Source: Nevskia sp.
Lineage (GTDB): Bacteria > Pseudomonadota > Gammaproteobacteria > Nevskiales > Nevskiaceae
DNA length: 64,000 bases
Assembly (NCBI GenBank): GCA_028291645.1
Contig: JAQGNU010000089.1
Location: 24,740 to 88,739, forward strand
Direction: 5' to 3'
Shown: positions 1 through 9,526 of the stretch, one piece after another
How positions within the stretch are numbered: position 1 is the first letter of the stretch
Layout: each line of letters opens with the position of its first letter
Translations under genes and position numbers: made by a program
The notes under the pieces: model-generated
Told to the model about the DNA's origin: nothing
Database searches by the model: none
What the model saw: the letters and a program-made list of their open reading frames with translations, nothing else

Positions 1-2
1 AG

Positions 3-122
3 GGTCACGACCTGCTGTATTACGAAAATATCGAGGGCGGCCACGGCGGTGCGGCCAATAACAAGCAGCAGGCTTACATGAGCGCGCTGGCCTTCACGTT
101 CTTGTGGAAACAGTTGCGCTAA
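3..122 (+). CDS. C-terminal end of a prolyl oligopeptidase (S9) family protein, 5'-truncated by the window edge
   Basis: Frame 3 reads GHDLLYYENIEGGHGGAANNKQQAYMSALAFTFLWKQLR*, typical of an S9 peptidase C-terminus with the catalytic GGHG. Confidence 0.75.
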   Translation, partial: GHDLLYYENIEGGHGGAANNKQQAYMSALAFTFLWKQLR

Positions 123-257
123 GCCTTCCCAAGAGGGTGCTTACCGCATCGGAACAGGCGCAGGTTGCAAACAGCAGGGCACCGTCGAAGTTCGCTCTAT
201 ACTCTCCCACGCAGCTTCATAAAAAAGTCATAGAAGCACAGTGCGAGGAGAGGGACG

Positions 258-2222
258 ATGCGAGGACTACGTACCGGCGCGGCCGGAATGTTGGCGCTGT
301 TGCTGGTGGCCTGCGGCAGTTCCTCATCGGCGGATGGAAACGTCTTCGATAAACCGACCGGCGTCTGCGCCAGCCCGACGCCGGCTGGCGCGGTCGATCA
401 GACCATCACCGAAAACATTCCTTCGGATTTCGATCCGACGGCGAATCCGGCGCCGACCACGACGATCGCGTTCAGCGTGCTGCTGCCCAAGCGCTGCCCC
501 GGCGATGTGTTCCCGCTGGTGCTGCAAAGCCATGGCTACGGCGGCAATCGGCTGAAGACCTTGGCGCCGGACGGCACGCTGCATCCGCAAGATCCGCATT
601 TCGATTCGATCGACGAACTGGTGCAGGCGCTGCCGTATCACGGCTATGTCGTCATCAGCTACGACGAGCGCGGTCATGGCGATTCGACCAATGCCAATGC
701 GCGCATCATCGATCCGCGGGCCGAGGTGCAGGATGCGATCCACATTCTCGACTGGGCGTACGACAACGCGGCGACTTACAACATCCAGACGCTGCCGCAT
801 TCAGGCATCGACAAAGACCTCGACGTCGGCACCATCGGCTACAGCTACGGCGGCGGTTTCGAGATGCCGCTGGCGGCGCTCGATGCGCGCATCAAGACGA
901 TCGTGCCGAACGGCACCTGGAACGATCTGCTGTACAGCCTGCTGCCGGGCGATGCGGTGAAGCTGTCGTTCGATGGACTGCTGTGCCTGCTGGCGACGAC
1001 TGCGTCCACTTCCGCGCCGATTCCGCTCGGCGTGCACAACACGCCGCTGGTGGCGACGCTGTGCAATACCGTCGGCGTGCAGAGTCTGCTGCTCGCATCG
1101 ACGATCCGCACGCGTACCGATCTGGTCAATGCCATGGCGCGGCCGACGGCGATCCCGCGCAGCGTCGCCGCAAGCGAACTCGATCCGTTCTTCTTCACGC
1201 ATAGTGCGGCGTATTTCGAGCAGCAGGAAAAAGCCGGACAGCCCTGGGGTTTCGGCGAGTCGGCAGCCAAGCTGCGCAAAGTGCCGGCGCTGTTCCTGCA
1301 GGGCAATCGCGACACGCTGTTCAATCTCAACGACGCCTACTTCAACTACAGCTATTTCAGCGGCACCGGTGCGGACGTGCGCATGCTGACTACCGAAGGC
1401 GGCCATATGAATCCGCTCGCCGCGCAGTTGCAGGGGCCGGCCAATTGCGGTTCGGTGCAGGGCGTCAGCGCGATCCTCGCGTGGTTCGACGACAAGCTCA
1501 AAAGCAAAGGCTCGTCGATCGTCGATGCGATTCCGAAAGTCTGCATCTCGGTGGCGGATACGCCGGCGGTGTCGATCGTCTCGACCACCTACACCGGCAC
1601 CGATGTCGGCGTTGCGCTGAACGACTATCCGATCGGTTCGCTCAGCGGCAGCGGCGCGGTGCCGACGTCGATGCCGACGCTCAGCGCCAATGTGCCGCTC
1701 GGTACGATCAACCCGGTGTTCGTGCCGGTGACGACGATTGCCGGCGACAATGAAGTGATTGCCGGTTCGCCGCGCATCAGCAAGCTCACGGTGACGCAGG
1801 GCCAGCCTGCGATCCAGACCGCGGTGGCTTACGTCGGCGTCGGCATCCAGCGCGGCAACTCGACCTTTCTGGTCGACGACGAAGTCACCGGCTTCGTCGC
1901 CGGCGATCACAGCAACAATCGCAGCACCAACGACACGGCAGTGCTGCTGCCGGGTATCGGCGAGCAATTGCAGAAAGGCGATGTCGTCGGCCTGCTGTTC
2001 TATCCGCAGCACGTGCAGTACGCGGCGATCGTCAGCGCCAACCTGGTGCCGGGTGCGATCAGCGTGATCGACTACGCGCTCGGCGTCAGCATTCCGCCGA
2101 TCACCTCCGCGTTGAATCTTTCGGCACTGGCGCTGCCGAATCCGTACTCGGTGACGATCACCGATCTGCAACTGCCGATTTTCGTGCCGGGGCAATATGC
2201 AGGCAGTCGCTTGCTGAAGTGA
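258..2222 (+). CDS. Secreted lipoprotein alpha/beta hydrolase (CocE/NonD or S15-like)
   Basis: 654 aa; lipobox-like LLLVACGSS; GYSYGGG nucleophile elbow; DERGHGDS. Confidence 0.75.
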   Translation: MRGLRTGAAGMLALLLVACGSSSSADGNVFDKPTGVCASPTPAGAVDQTITENIPSDFDPTANPAPTTTIAFSVLLPKRCPGDVFPLVLQSHGYGGNRLKTLAPDGTLHPQDPHFDSIDELVQALPYHGYVVISYDERGHGDSTNANARIIDPRAEVQDAIHILDWAYDNAATYNIQTLPHSGIDKDLDVGTIGYSYGGGFEMPLAALDARIKTIVPNGTWNDLLYSLLPGDAVKLSFDGLLCLLATTASTSAPIPLGVHNTPLVATLCNTVGVQSLLLASTIRTRTDLVNAMARPTAIPRSVAASELDPFFFTHSAAYFEQQEKAGQPWGFGESAAKLRKVPALFLQGNRDTLFNLNDAYFNYSYFSGTGADVRMLTTEGGHMNPLAAQLQGPANCGSVQGVSAILAWFDDKLKSKGSSIVDAIPKVCISVADTPAVSIVSTTYTGTDVGVALNDYPIGSLSGSGAVPTSMPTLSANVPLGTINPVFVPVTTIAGDNEVIAGSPRISKLTVTQGQPAIQTAVAYVGVGIQRGNSTFLVDDEVTGFVAGDHSNNRSTNDTAVLLPGIGEQLQKGDVVGLLFYPQHVQYAAIVSANLVPGAISVIDYALGVSIPPITSALNLSALALPNPYSVTITDLQLPIFVPGQYAGSRLLK

Positions 2223-2594
2223 GCTTGGCCGGATTGTCGCGGCGCGAATGCCTTGCGGATGATCCGTTTGCAGACCACGGCGCGTGCAATGCGCGCCGTG
2301 GTCTTCGGCACATCTGCAGACCCTGCTGCAGCGCGTAAAGAAGCGTAAAAGCGCTGCGATTCCGCGGCACTAGCGGCTTCATTCAGGTGTCATTCATCTG
2401 CCTGGATCGAAGCTCACGTCAGCGGTGTGATGCGGTGACTGCAATGGAGCGGCGTCGATGAAGCGCGCGGACTTTCTGAACACGAGCTTACCAACGGGCC
2501 TTGCCGATGTCGGTACGCTGCGGCTGGCTCGTCTTCAGATCAATCCGCCGCTGCGTTGCGGCATTGCGAATCTTTCCAGCGTGAGCAGGCAGCC

Positions 2595-3317
2595 ATGAAA
2601 CATCTCTCGATCATTCCAGCGGCCGGTGTGTTGATCGGCGCGCTGATGTTGCTGGCGCCGCTCGCGGCCGCGGCGCATACGCGGGTGGGTGTTGGCATCG
2701 GCATCGGCGTACCGGGGCCTTACTACGGATCGCCCGGTTATTACTATCCGCCGCCGGCGTATTACTACGGTCCGAGCTACTACTACCCGCCGCCGGAAGT
2801 GAGGTATGAAGCGCCGCCGGTCATCGTGCAGCAGGCGCCCGCCGCATTCTGGTACTACTGCCCGCCGGCGCGCGCTTACTTTCCGTACGTGAAGGAATGC
2901 CCGAGCGGCTGGCAGGCGGTGGCGGCGCAGCAGCAGCCGGCGTCGACCCATCTGCAAGCGGCGCCGGCACCGGCGGGCCGCGTGACCTACCGCCTCGGCG
3001 ACGTGCTGTTCGCGACCGGCCAGTCCGAACTGCAGGCCGGCGCGATGGGCACGCTCGATTCGCTGCTGGCATCGATCAACAAAGAGCCGAATCGCCGCAT
3101 CGTCATTGAAGGGCACACCGACGCCACTGGCCGCGGTGCCGATAACCTCGGCCTGTCGCAACGCCGTGCCGATGCGGTGAAGCAGTACCTGGTCGCGCAT
3201 GGCGTGCCGCCGAACCGCATCACCGCGGTCGGCAGAGGCGAGGCCGGTCCGATCGCCAGCAATGCGACGGTCGACGGGCGGCAGCAGAATCGCCGCGTCG
3301 ACATCATCGTCAGTTAA
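2595..3317 (+). CDS. OmpA-family peptidoglycan-binding protein with a Tyr/Pro-rich N-terminal part
   Basis: C-terminal IEGHTDATGRGADNLGLSQRRADAVKQYLVAHGVPPNRITAVGRGE is a typical OmpA domain; signal peptide after ATG 2595. Confidence 0.85.
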   Translation: MKHLSIIPAAGVLIGALMLLAPLAAAAHTRVGVGIGIGVPGPYYGSPGYYYPPPAYYYGPSYYYPPPEVRYEAPPVIVQQAPAAFWYYCPPARAYFPYVKECPSGWQAVAAQQQPASTHLQAAPAPAGRVTYRLGDVLFATGQSELQAGAMGTLDSLLASINKEPNRRIVIEGHTDATGRGADNLGLSQRRADAVKQYLVAHGVPPNRITAVGRGEAGPIASNATVDGRQQNRRVDIIVS

Positions 3318-3326
3318 CGAGGCGAC

Positions 3327-3944
3327 ATGCCCATCCATTCGCAATTCAATTTGAAGAAAGTGCTGCTCGTAGCGACTGCGGCTGCGCTGCTTGCGGTTCC
3401 GCTCAGCAGCTTTGCGCAGCGGCATGGTCCTGGTGGCGGTGGTTATCACGGCGGTGGCGGCTATCACGGCGGCGGTTACTACGGACGTCCCGGCTGGGGC
3501 GGCCACTATCCCGGTCCGGGTGGCTGGCATGGCGGCTACTGGTACCACGGCGGCTACGGTGGCTACGGCGGACGTGTCGGCTGGTGGTGGGTCGGCGGCA
3601 ATAACTGGTATCTGTATCCGGCGCCGATCTACCCGTATCCCGACTATGCGCAGCCGCCGGCGACGGTGCTGCCGTCGCCCGCAGCGCCGCCGCAGGGCGC
3701 CGCGGCACCGCAATACTGGTACTGGTGCAGCGCGCCCGAGGGTTACTACCCTTACGTCAATCAATGCAGCGTCGCCTGGCAGCCCGAAGTCGCGAGTGCG
3801 CCCGATCAGCAGGATGAAGCAGCCGATGATGCAGAGTCGGATGCAGAGTCGGATGATGCGCCGCCCGCGCCTGATCAAGCGGGCGCACCGCTACAGCCGA
3901 TGCCGCCGCCGCGATCCTCCGTCCCCATCGCACCGCCACCTTGA
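3327..3944 (+). CDS. Gly/His/Tyr-rich secreted protein
   Basis: Signal peptide, GGGYHGGGGYHGG repeats; ends in an acidic, Pro-rich tail. Confidence 0.65.
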   Translation: MPIHSQFNLKKVLLVATAAALLAVPLSSFAQRHGPGGGGYHGGGGYHGGGYYGRPGWGGHYPGPGGWHGGYWYHGGYGGYGGRVGWWWVGGNNWYLYPAPIYPYPDYAQPPATVLPSPAAPPQGAAAPQYWYWCSAPEGYYPYVNQCSVAWQPEVASAPDQQDEAADDAESDAESDDAPPAPDQAGAPLQPMPPPRSSVPIAPPP

Positions 3945-3976
3945 ACACGCACCTCGTCGTCTATCGGAGTTTTGAG

Positions 3977-4468
3977 ATGAATCGCCCCCTGTTGATCTGC
4001 TGCAGCCTTGCCGCTGCGGGACTGCTGTCCGCTTGTGTCGAGATGCCGTACGAGCCGACCGTTGCGGTGATGCCGGCGCCGTACAAACCGTTCGAAGTGT
4101 TCCAGGCCGAAGACCAGATGTGCCGCGGCTATGCGCAGCAGCAGATCGGCGGACAGCAGGCGGGTGCCGCCGCCAACAACGACACCGCGACCGGTGCAGT
4201 CGCCGGTGCGGCGATCGGTGCGGCGTCCGGTGCGGCGATCGGCCAGTCCGGTGCCGCGGCTGGCGTCGGCGCGGGGATCGGATTACTGGCCGGTGCCGCG
4301 GTCGGCAACGACTACGGCAATCGTTCGGCCGGCTATCTGCAGTACCGCTACAACCTGACCTACCAGCAGTGCATGTATTCGAAAGGCAACCAGGTGCCGA
4401 ACTTCGCGCCGCCAGCGTCGATGTCGCCACCGCCGCGCTATCAGCAGCAACCGCGCGCGCCGGGCTAA
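3977..4468 (+). CDS. Glycine-zipper lipoprotein
   Basis: MNRPLLICCSLAAAGLLSAC lipobox; AGAAIGAASGAAIGQSGAAAGVGAGIGLLAGAAVG glycine zipper. Confidence 0.75.
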   Translation: MNRPLLICCSLAAAGLLSACVEMPYEPTVAVMPAPYKPFEVFQAEDQMCRGYAQQQIGGQQAGAAANNDTATGAVAGAAIGAASGAAIGQSGAAAGVGAGIGLLAGAAVGNDYGNRSAGYLQYRYNLTYQQCMYSKGNQVPNFAPPASMSPPPRYQQQPRAPG

Positions 4469-4570
4469 AAAAGCATTCGTCTCTTGGTCGCGGCAGTCGG
4501 CCGAGGTAGCCCTCGGCCGAACGTGCAGGCGTTGCGGCATCGATCAGATAAAAAAACCTAGAATCGTGCA

Positions 4571-5332
4571 ATGAACCTGCAAGGCAAAGTCGTCGTCGTT
4601 ACCGGTGCGGGCCAGGGCATCGGCCGCGCAATCGCCGTTTCGCTGGCCGCGTCCGGCGCGCAGCTCGCACTGATTGATCTGAACGCTGAAGCGCTCGAAA
4701 CCTCATGCCGTGCTTGCATGGAACACGGCGTGCGGGCGCAGGCATATCTCGCCAACGTTGCCGATGAAGCAGCGGTGCAGCAGGCTTTCACCGACATCGA
4801 GCGCGATTTCGGCCGGCTCGATGGCCTGGTCAACAACGCTGGCATCCTGCGCGATGCACTGCTGGTGAAAGTCAAGGACGGCGCCGTCGTCGGCGCGATG
4901 AGCCTGCAGCAATGGCAGGCGGTGATCGACGTCGATCTGACCGGCGTGTTCCTGTGCGGACGCGAAGCGGCGTCGCGCATGGTGCGGCTCGGCAATGGCG
5001 GCGTCATCGTCAACCTGTCCAGCGTGTCGCGCCACGGCAACCCCGGCCAGTCGAACTACAGCGCGGCCAAGGCCGGCGTCGCCGCGATGAGCGTGGTGTG
5101 GGCGAAAGAACTGGGACGCTACGGCATCCGCGCCGGCAGCGTCGCGCCGGGCTTCACCCGCACCGAAATCCTGTCGGGCATGAAGCCGGACGTTCTGCAG
5201 AAAGTGCTGGCGCCGGTGCCGTTGAAGCGACTCGGCGAAGTCGAGGAAATCGCGCAGGCGGTGCACTTCATCTTCGACAACGACTTCTTCACCGGACGCT
5301 GCATCGACATCGATGGCGGCTTGAGTCTCTAA
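4571..5332 (+). CDS. SDR family oxidoreductase (FabG-like)
   Basis: VTGAGQGIGRAIA, NNAG, YSAAKAG motifs. Confidence 0.9.
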   Translation: MNLQGKVVVVTGAGQGIGRAIAVSLAASGAQLALIDLNAEALETSCRACMEHGVRAQAYLANVADEAAVQQAFTDIERDFGRLDGLVNNAGILRDALLVKVKDGAVVGAMSLQQWQAVIDVDLTGVFLCGREAASRMVRLGNGGVIVNLSSVSRHGNPGQSNYSAAKAGVAAMSVVWAKELGRYGIRAGSVAPGFTRTEILSGMKPDVLQKVLAPVPLKRLGEVEEIAQAVHFIFDNDFFTGRCIDIDGGLSL

Positions 5333-5599
5333 GAGCTCATAACAAAATGAATCACGCCTGCGTTGTTTCCAAAATTGTGCGGGGCAAGGCGCGAGCCGCG
5401 GAGCATAGTCGTTCTATGGTCAAGGCTCGCAACGCAGCACCGTGCAATTTTGGAAACAACCCGAAGGGACGGGGCCATTTTTGCGCATTGCGGCGTCTCT
5501 CGTCGCGCCCATGGAACAACCATGCGCGCTCCTCGTTTCTTGCACTGCGCAAAAATGACCTCCGTCGCAGGTGCGATTCATTTTGTTATGAGCTCTAAG
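5327..5599. mobile_element. Putative MITE-like or structured repeat element with terminal inverted repeats and two internal hairpins
   Basis: 31-bp imperfect TIRs (5332-5362 and 5566-5596, 29/31 matches); internal arms 5362-5382/5440-5460; a second hairpin around 5470-5560; CTCTAAG direct repeat at both ends (5327-5333, 5593-5599). Confidence 0.65.
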
Positions 5600-5738
5600 G
5601 CTTTGCGGTGCCTACTGGAAATCGGCGCGTCAAATCGGTAGCGTGAGCACAGCGGTCCGGCATTAGCCGTCGCCGGGGAAAGTGAAGGAAACGTTGCAGA
5701 AACCTCACAAGAATTAAAACAGACAAGGGCCGGTTTGC

Positions 5739-8708
5739 ATGCGATCACTATTGGCACTGCTGCGCCGCTTCCGGATCAGCCTCGCGGTCATCACTGCGCT
5801 GTTGCTGATCTACGCACTGCTCGGCTTCCTGCTGGTGCCGCATTTGGCGCGCTCGGCGATTCAGCAGCAGCTCGCCATCGACGGCCGCCAGCTCACGATC
5901 GGCAAATTCCGTTTCAATCCGTTCAGTCTCGAAGCCAACATCGAAGCCTTTGCGTTGAACGACGACAAGGCTGCACCGATCGTCGCATTCAAATCGCTGA
6001 AGGTGAACGTCGGCGTTTTCGCGTCGATCTGGCGGCGCGGTCTGGTGCTGCAGGAAGTCAATCTCAACGGGCCTTACGTCTCGCTGGTGCATGAGGTCGA
6101 TGGCTCGATCAATCTGATCAAGCTGGTGCCGCCGTCGAAGGCGCCGCCGCAGCCGCAGACCGCGCCCAGCGCGCCACCGCGCATCCGTATCACCACGCTG
6201 GTGGTCGACGATGGCAAGGTCGACATCAAGGATCTGGCGCGGCCGCAGCCGTTCGCGACCCGCTTGAGCCCGATCCGTTTCAGCCTGAAGGATTTCCGCA
6301 CCGAACTCGGCCACGACAACGCCTATCAGTTCAGCGGCACCGCGCTGAGCGGCGAACACATCGACTGGTCCGGCGGATTCACCGTGCAGCCGCTCGGTTC
6401 GACGGGTCAATTCGCGCTGAAGAATCTGCAGGCCAAGACCATCGATGCCTATCTGCAGACCCAGCTGCCGATGCGGCTGGTGTCCGGCGTCGGCGAGTTG
6501 AACGGCAGCTACAAGCTGAGCTTCGATCCGGCACTGGCGCTGGATGTCGCGCTGCCGGCGCTGACGGTGCGCGACTTCGCCGTTGCCGAACGCGGCGCCA
6601 GCAGTGGCGAGCCGCCATTGGCGATTGCCGAGTTAGGCGTGCAGGGCGTGGCGCTGTCGCTGGCGCAGCGCACGGTCACGGTCAAGAACGTCGATATCAA
6701 GGGCGCGCACGTCAATGCGCAGCGCGACAAGGACGGCAGTCTGAGCCTGATGCGGCTGCTGTCTGCGCCGAACAGCAAAGCGAAGTCGCCGCCACCACCG
6801 GTGCAGGTCGCAGCACCCGCAGCGGCGGCGTCGCCACCGGCGACGAAGGAAGCCGCCTGGCGTATCGGTGTCGACAGCATCAAGCTCGATGCCGCCTCGA
6901 TCGCGCTGGACGATCGCGCGGTGACGCCGGCCACGCACTTCGTGTTGAACCCGATCAACCTCAGCGTTGGCGGCTACAGCAGCGACACCGACGCCAAACT
7001 GAAGATCGAGGCCGATCTCAAGCTCGAACAGGGCGGCCAGCTGGGCGTCAACGGCGATCTGCAACTGCAGCCGCTGAGCAGTGCGATGACGGTGACGCTG
7101 CAAGGCTTCGAACTACCGCTGCTGCAGCCTTACCTGACGCCACTGACCGGCCTGACGCTGAAGTCCGGCAAGTTCGGCGGCAAGGGGCAGCTGCATTACC
7201 TCGCCAAGCCGAACGCGCCGATGCAATTGAGCTTCGCTGGCGACGTCAACATTGCCGACTTCGTCGGCAAGGATCAGGCGCAGCAGGATTTCATCAAGTG
7301 GCGCCAGCTCGATGTCGTCGGCATCGACTACCAGCAGACGCCGCAGAAGCTTGCGATCGATCGCATCGCGCTGAGCGTGCCGTATGCGCGCGTCGTCATC
7401 GAGCAGGATCGCTCGCTGAACGTGTCGCACGTGATCAATCCCAAAGGCGATGCGGCGGCGGCACCGATGCCTGCAGCGCCGTCGCCGGCCAATCCGACTA
7501 GTAAGGGCAAGCCGCAGCCGAAAGCCGCTACTGTTGCTGTAGCGGCGAAACCGATGGCGATGCGCATCAACACGATCAGCATCGACAAGGGCAGCGCGAA
7601 TTTCGCCGACCGCTCGATCGAGCCGCAGTTCGCCACCGCGATCGTCGGCCTGGTCGGCAAGATCACCGGACTGTCGACCGACCCGGCCTCGCGCGCCAAG
7701 CTGCGTATCGCCGGCAGCGTCGACAAATATGCGCCGGTGCTGATCAGCGGCGAGATCAATCCGCTGGCGGCGACCAAGTATGCGGATGTGAGCTTGAGCT
7801 TCCGCAACATGGATCTGACCACGTTCAATCCCTACTCGGGCCGCTTTGCCGGCTACAACATCGTCAAGGGCAAGCTCACCACCGAGCTGAAGTACAAGAT
7901 CCAGGATCGCAAGCTCGACGCGCAGCACCACGTCATCGTCGATCAGCTCGAATTCGGCGAGGCCACCGGCTCGAAGCAGGCGGTGCCGCTGCCGGTGCGA
8001 CTGGCGGTGTCGCTGCTGAAGGATCGCCACGGCGTGATCGACATCGAATTGCCGGTCAGCGGCAGCCTCGACGATCCGACCTTCAGCGTCGCTCCGATCA
8101 TCTGGAAAGTGTTCGTCAACCTGCTGACCAAGGTGGTGACTGCGCCGTTCGCGGCGATCGGCCGGCTGTTCGGCGGCGGCGATGAACTCTCATACGTGGA
8201 TTTCGCCGCGGGCTCCGCGAGCCTGAGCGAAAGCGAGGCCGGCAAGCTCGGCAAGCTGGCGTCGGCACTGGTCGAGCGTCCGCAGCTGCGGCTCGACGTG
8301 CCGCTGGCGGTGGCCGAAGCGCAGGACCGCAAAGCGCTGGCGCAGGCGGCGCTGGATAAGTTGTTGCCGCCGGCGCAGCTGAACGCCACCGCGAAGGATC
8401 GTCTGAAAGCGCTCGAACGCGTGCATCGCGATCTGCTGAAGAAGTCGCCGAGCTATCCGGATGCGACTTCCGACAATAAGGATGAAGTGATCAAGAGCCG
8501 CACCGAATTCGTCCAGGCCGCTTTGATCGAACGTCTCGCGCCGGACGCGGCGGCCCTGCAGGCACTCGGCAAGGAACGCGCGCAGGCGGTGCAGGCGGCG
8601 ATACTCGGCAACAGCGGCGTCAGCGCCGAGCGCATCTTTGTTGTCGCCGGCAGTGATTCGGCCGCGACCGATTCCGGCGCTGTGCGCATGGCCTTGAAGC
8701 TGGAATGA
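5739..8708 (+). CDS. Large AsmA-like / DUF748-type envelope protein
   Basis: 989 aa; N-terminal TM; repeated AsmA-like beta segments; VDFAAGSASLSESEAGKLGKLASAL near the C-terminus. Confidence 0.75.
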   Translation: MRSLLALLRRFRISLAVITALLLIYALLGFLLVPHLARSAIQQQLAIDGRQLTIGKFRFNPFSLEANIEAFALNDDKAAPIVAFKSLKVNVGVFASIWRRGLVLQEVNLNGPYVSLVHEVDGSINLIKLVPPSKAPPQPQTAPSAPPRIRITTLVVDDGKVDIKDLARPQPFATRLSPIRFSLKDFRTELGHDNAYQFSGTALSGEHIDWSGGFTVQPLGSTGQFALKNLQAKTIDAYLQTQLPMRLVSGVGELNGSYKLSFDPALALDVALPALTVRDFAVAERGASSGEPPLAIAELGVQGVALSLAQRTVTVKNVDIKGAHVNAQRDKDGSLSLMRLLSAPNSKAKSPPPPVQVAAPAAAASPPATKEAAWRIGVDSIKLDAASIALDDRAVTPATHFVLNPINLSVGGYSSDTDAKLKIEADLKLEQGGQLGVNGDLQLQPLSSAMTVTLQGFELPLLQPYLTPLTGLTLKSGKFGGKGQLHYLAKPNAPMQLSFAGDVNIADFVGKDQAQQDFIKWRQLDVVGIDYQQTPQKLAIDRIALSVPYARVVIEQDRSLNVSHVINPKGDAAAAPMPAAPSPANPTSKGKPQPKAATVAVAAKPMAMRINTISIDKGSANFADRSIEPQFATAIVGLVGKITGLSTDPASRAKLRIAGSVDKYAPVLISGEINPLAATKYADVSLSFRNMDLTTFNPYSGRFAGYNIVKGKLTTELKYKIQDRKLDAQHHVIVDQLEFGEATGSKQAVPLPVRLAVSLLKDRHGVIDIELPVSGSLDDPTFSVAPIIWKVFVNLLTKVVTAPFAAIGRLFGGGDELSYVDFAAGSASLSESEAGKLGKLASALVERPQLRLDVPLAVAEAQDRKALAQAALDKLLPPAQLNATAKDRLKALERVHRDLLKKSPSYPDATSDNKDEVIKSRTEFVQAALIERLAPDAAALQALGKERAQAVQAAILGNSGVSAERIFVVAGSDSAATDSGAVRMALKLE

Positions 8709-8850
8709 GCGCAGCGCGTTGCGCCGACTAACGGCAATGAGGTTCGTCGAAACGGCAAGCTTATGCTACTGATATTTCTGACATCGCCAAATCAAATATC
8801 TGATATGAAAATCTGTCGAAGGCTCAAGTAAAGCTGGGCTTGTTGTTTCC

Positions 8851-8874
8851 AACGGTTTGAGGAAGCGAACCGTT
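8851..8874 (-). terminator. Hairpin downstream of the 8886-9500 gene
   Basis: AACGGTT-N10-AACCGTT, 7-bp perfect stem, 12 bp past the end of the minus-strand ORF; no strong U-run. Confidence 0.35.
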
Positions 8875-8885
8875 GCCAAGGGCAA

Positions 8886-9500
8886 TCATGAGGTTGGGCG
8901 ATTCTTAGGCAGTGGCAATCTATATTGGCAACTGGTCCATTTCGCAGCGGGGCCAAAGAACTTTCTCGATAGCTTATCCGCGGATAACCGGCCCATTATC
9001 TGAACATGCTTCAAGACCTTTAAGACCAGCCGTTCAAATCGGCGTAGTTCAGGCATCCCCTCGCAAACAAGATGAGAGGTGTAGCAGTCGAAACCGAGCT
9101 TTTGCTTTGTTTCCCGGCCGACGATCAAATAAATGTGAGCGCCTTCATGTTCATCTGATACAGCATGAGCAAAATGTTTGTTCCGCAGCCCGCGTATATT
9201 TTCGTGAGTATTGAGATCCGTCTTCGAAATTCGAGGCACTTCTTCAATCCGGAGTCTCAGCCGCTTGCCTGTAGCGAAGGAACGGAGATACATCGTTACG
9301 GCGTAGACGAATAGTGCCTCGATATGAATGACAGATAAATCGTCCGGCGGACGGACTGACTTAAAGTCAAGATGTTTATTTATCTCGATAACCTCAATGA
9401 TGGATTTATGTGCTGCATCCAGATTTGACTGCAGCAGAAACCAAGCCTCGGCATCAGCTTTGTCCGAATCATGGAACTTGTAGGCAATAGGTCTCTTCAT
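8886..9500 (-). CDS. Hypothetical protein with a HEPN-like RX5H motif
   Basis: 204 aa; HENIRGLRNKHFAHAVSDEHEG contains R-N5-H; 26 bp downstream of the AlbA_2-like gene, same strand. Confidence 0.6.
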   Translation of the reverse strand: MKRPIAYKFHDSDKADAEAWFLLQSNLDAAHKSIIEVIEINKHLDFKSVRPPDDLSVIHIEALFVYAVTMYLRSFATGKRLRLRIEEVPRISKTDLNTHENIRGLRNKHFAHAVSDEHEGAHIYLIVGRETKQKLGFDCYTSHLVCEGMPELRRFERLVLKVLKHVQIMGRLSADKLSRKFFGPAAKWTSCQYRLPLPKNRPTS

Positions 9501-9526
9501 CGATCTTCTGGGAAGTCTTCACCCGG

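Noticed and set aside
801-2195. 464-aa minus-strand ORF opposite the hydrolase lipoprotein
   Set aside because: Antisense shadow ORF in high-GC DNA.
3827-3862. Short tandem repeat GATGCAGAGTCG x2
   Set aside because: Two copies only, in an acidic low-complexity coding tail (DAESDAESDD); unremarkable.
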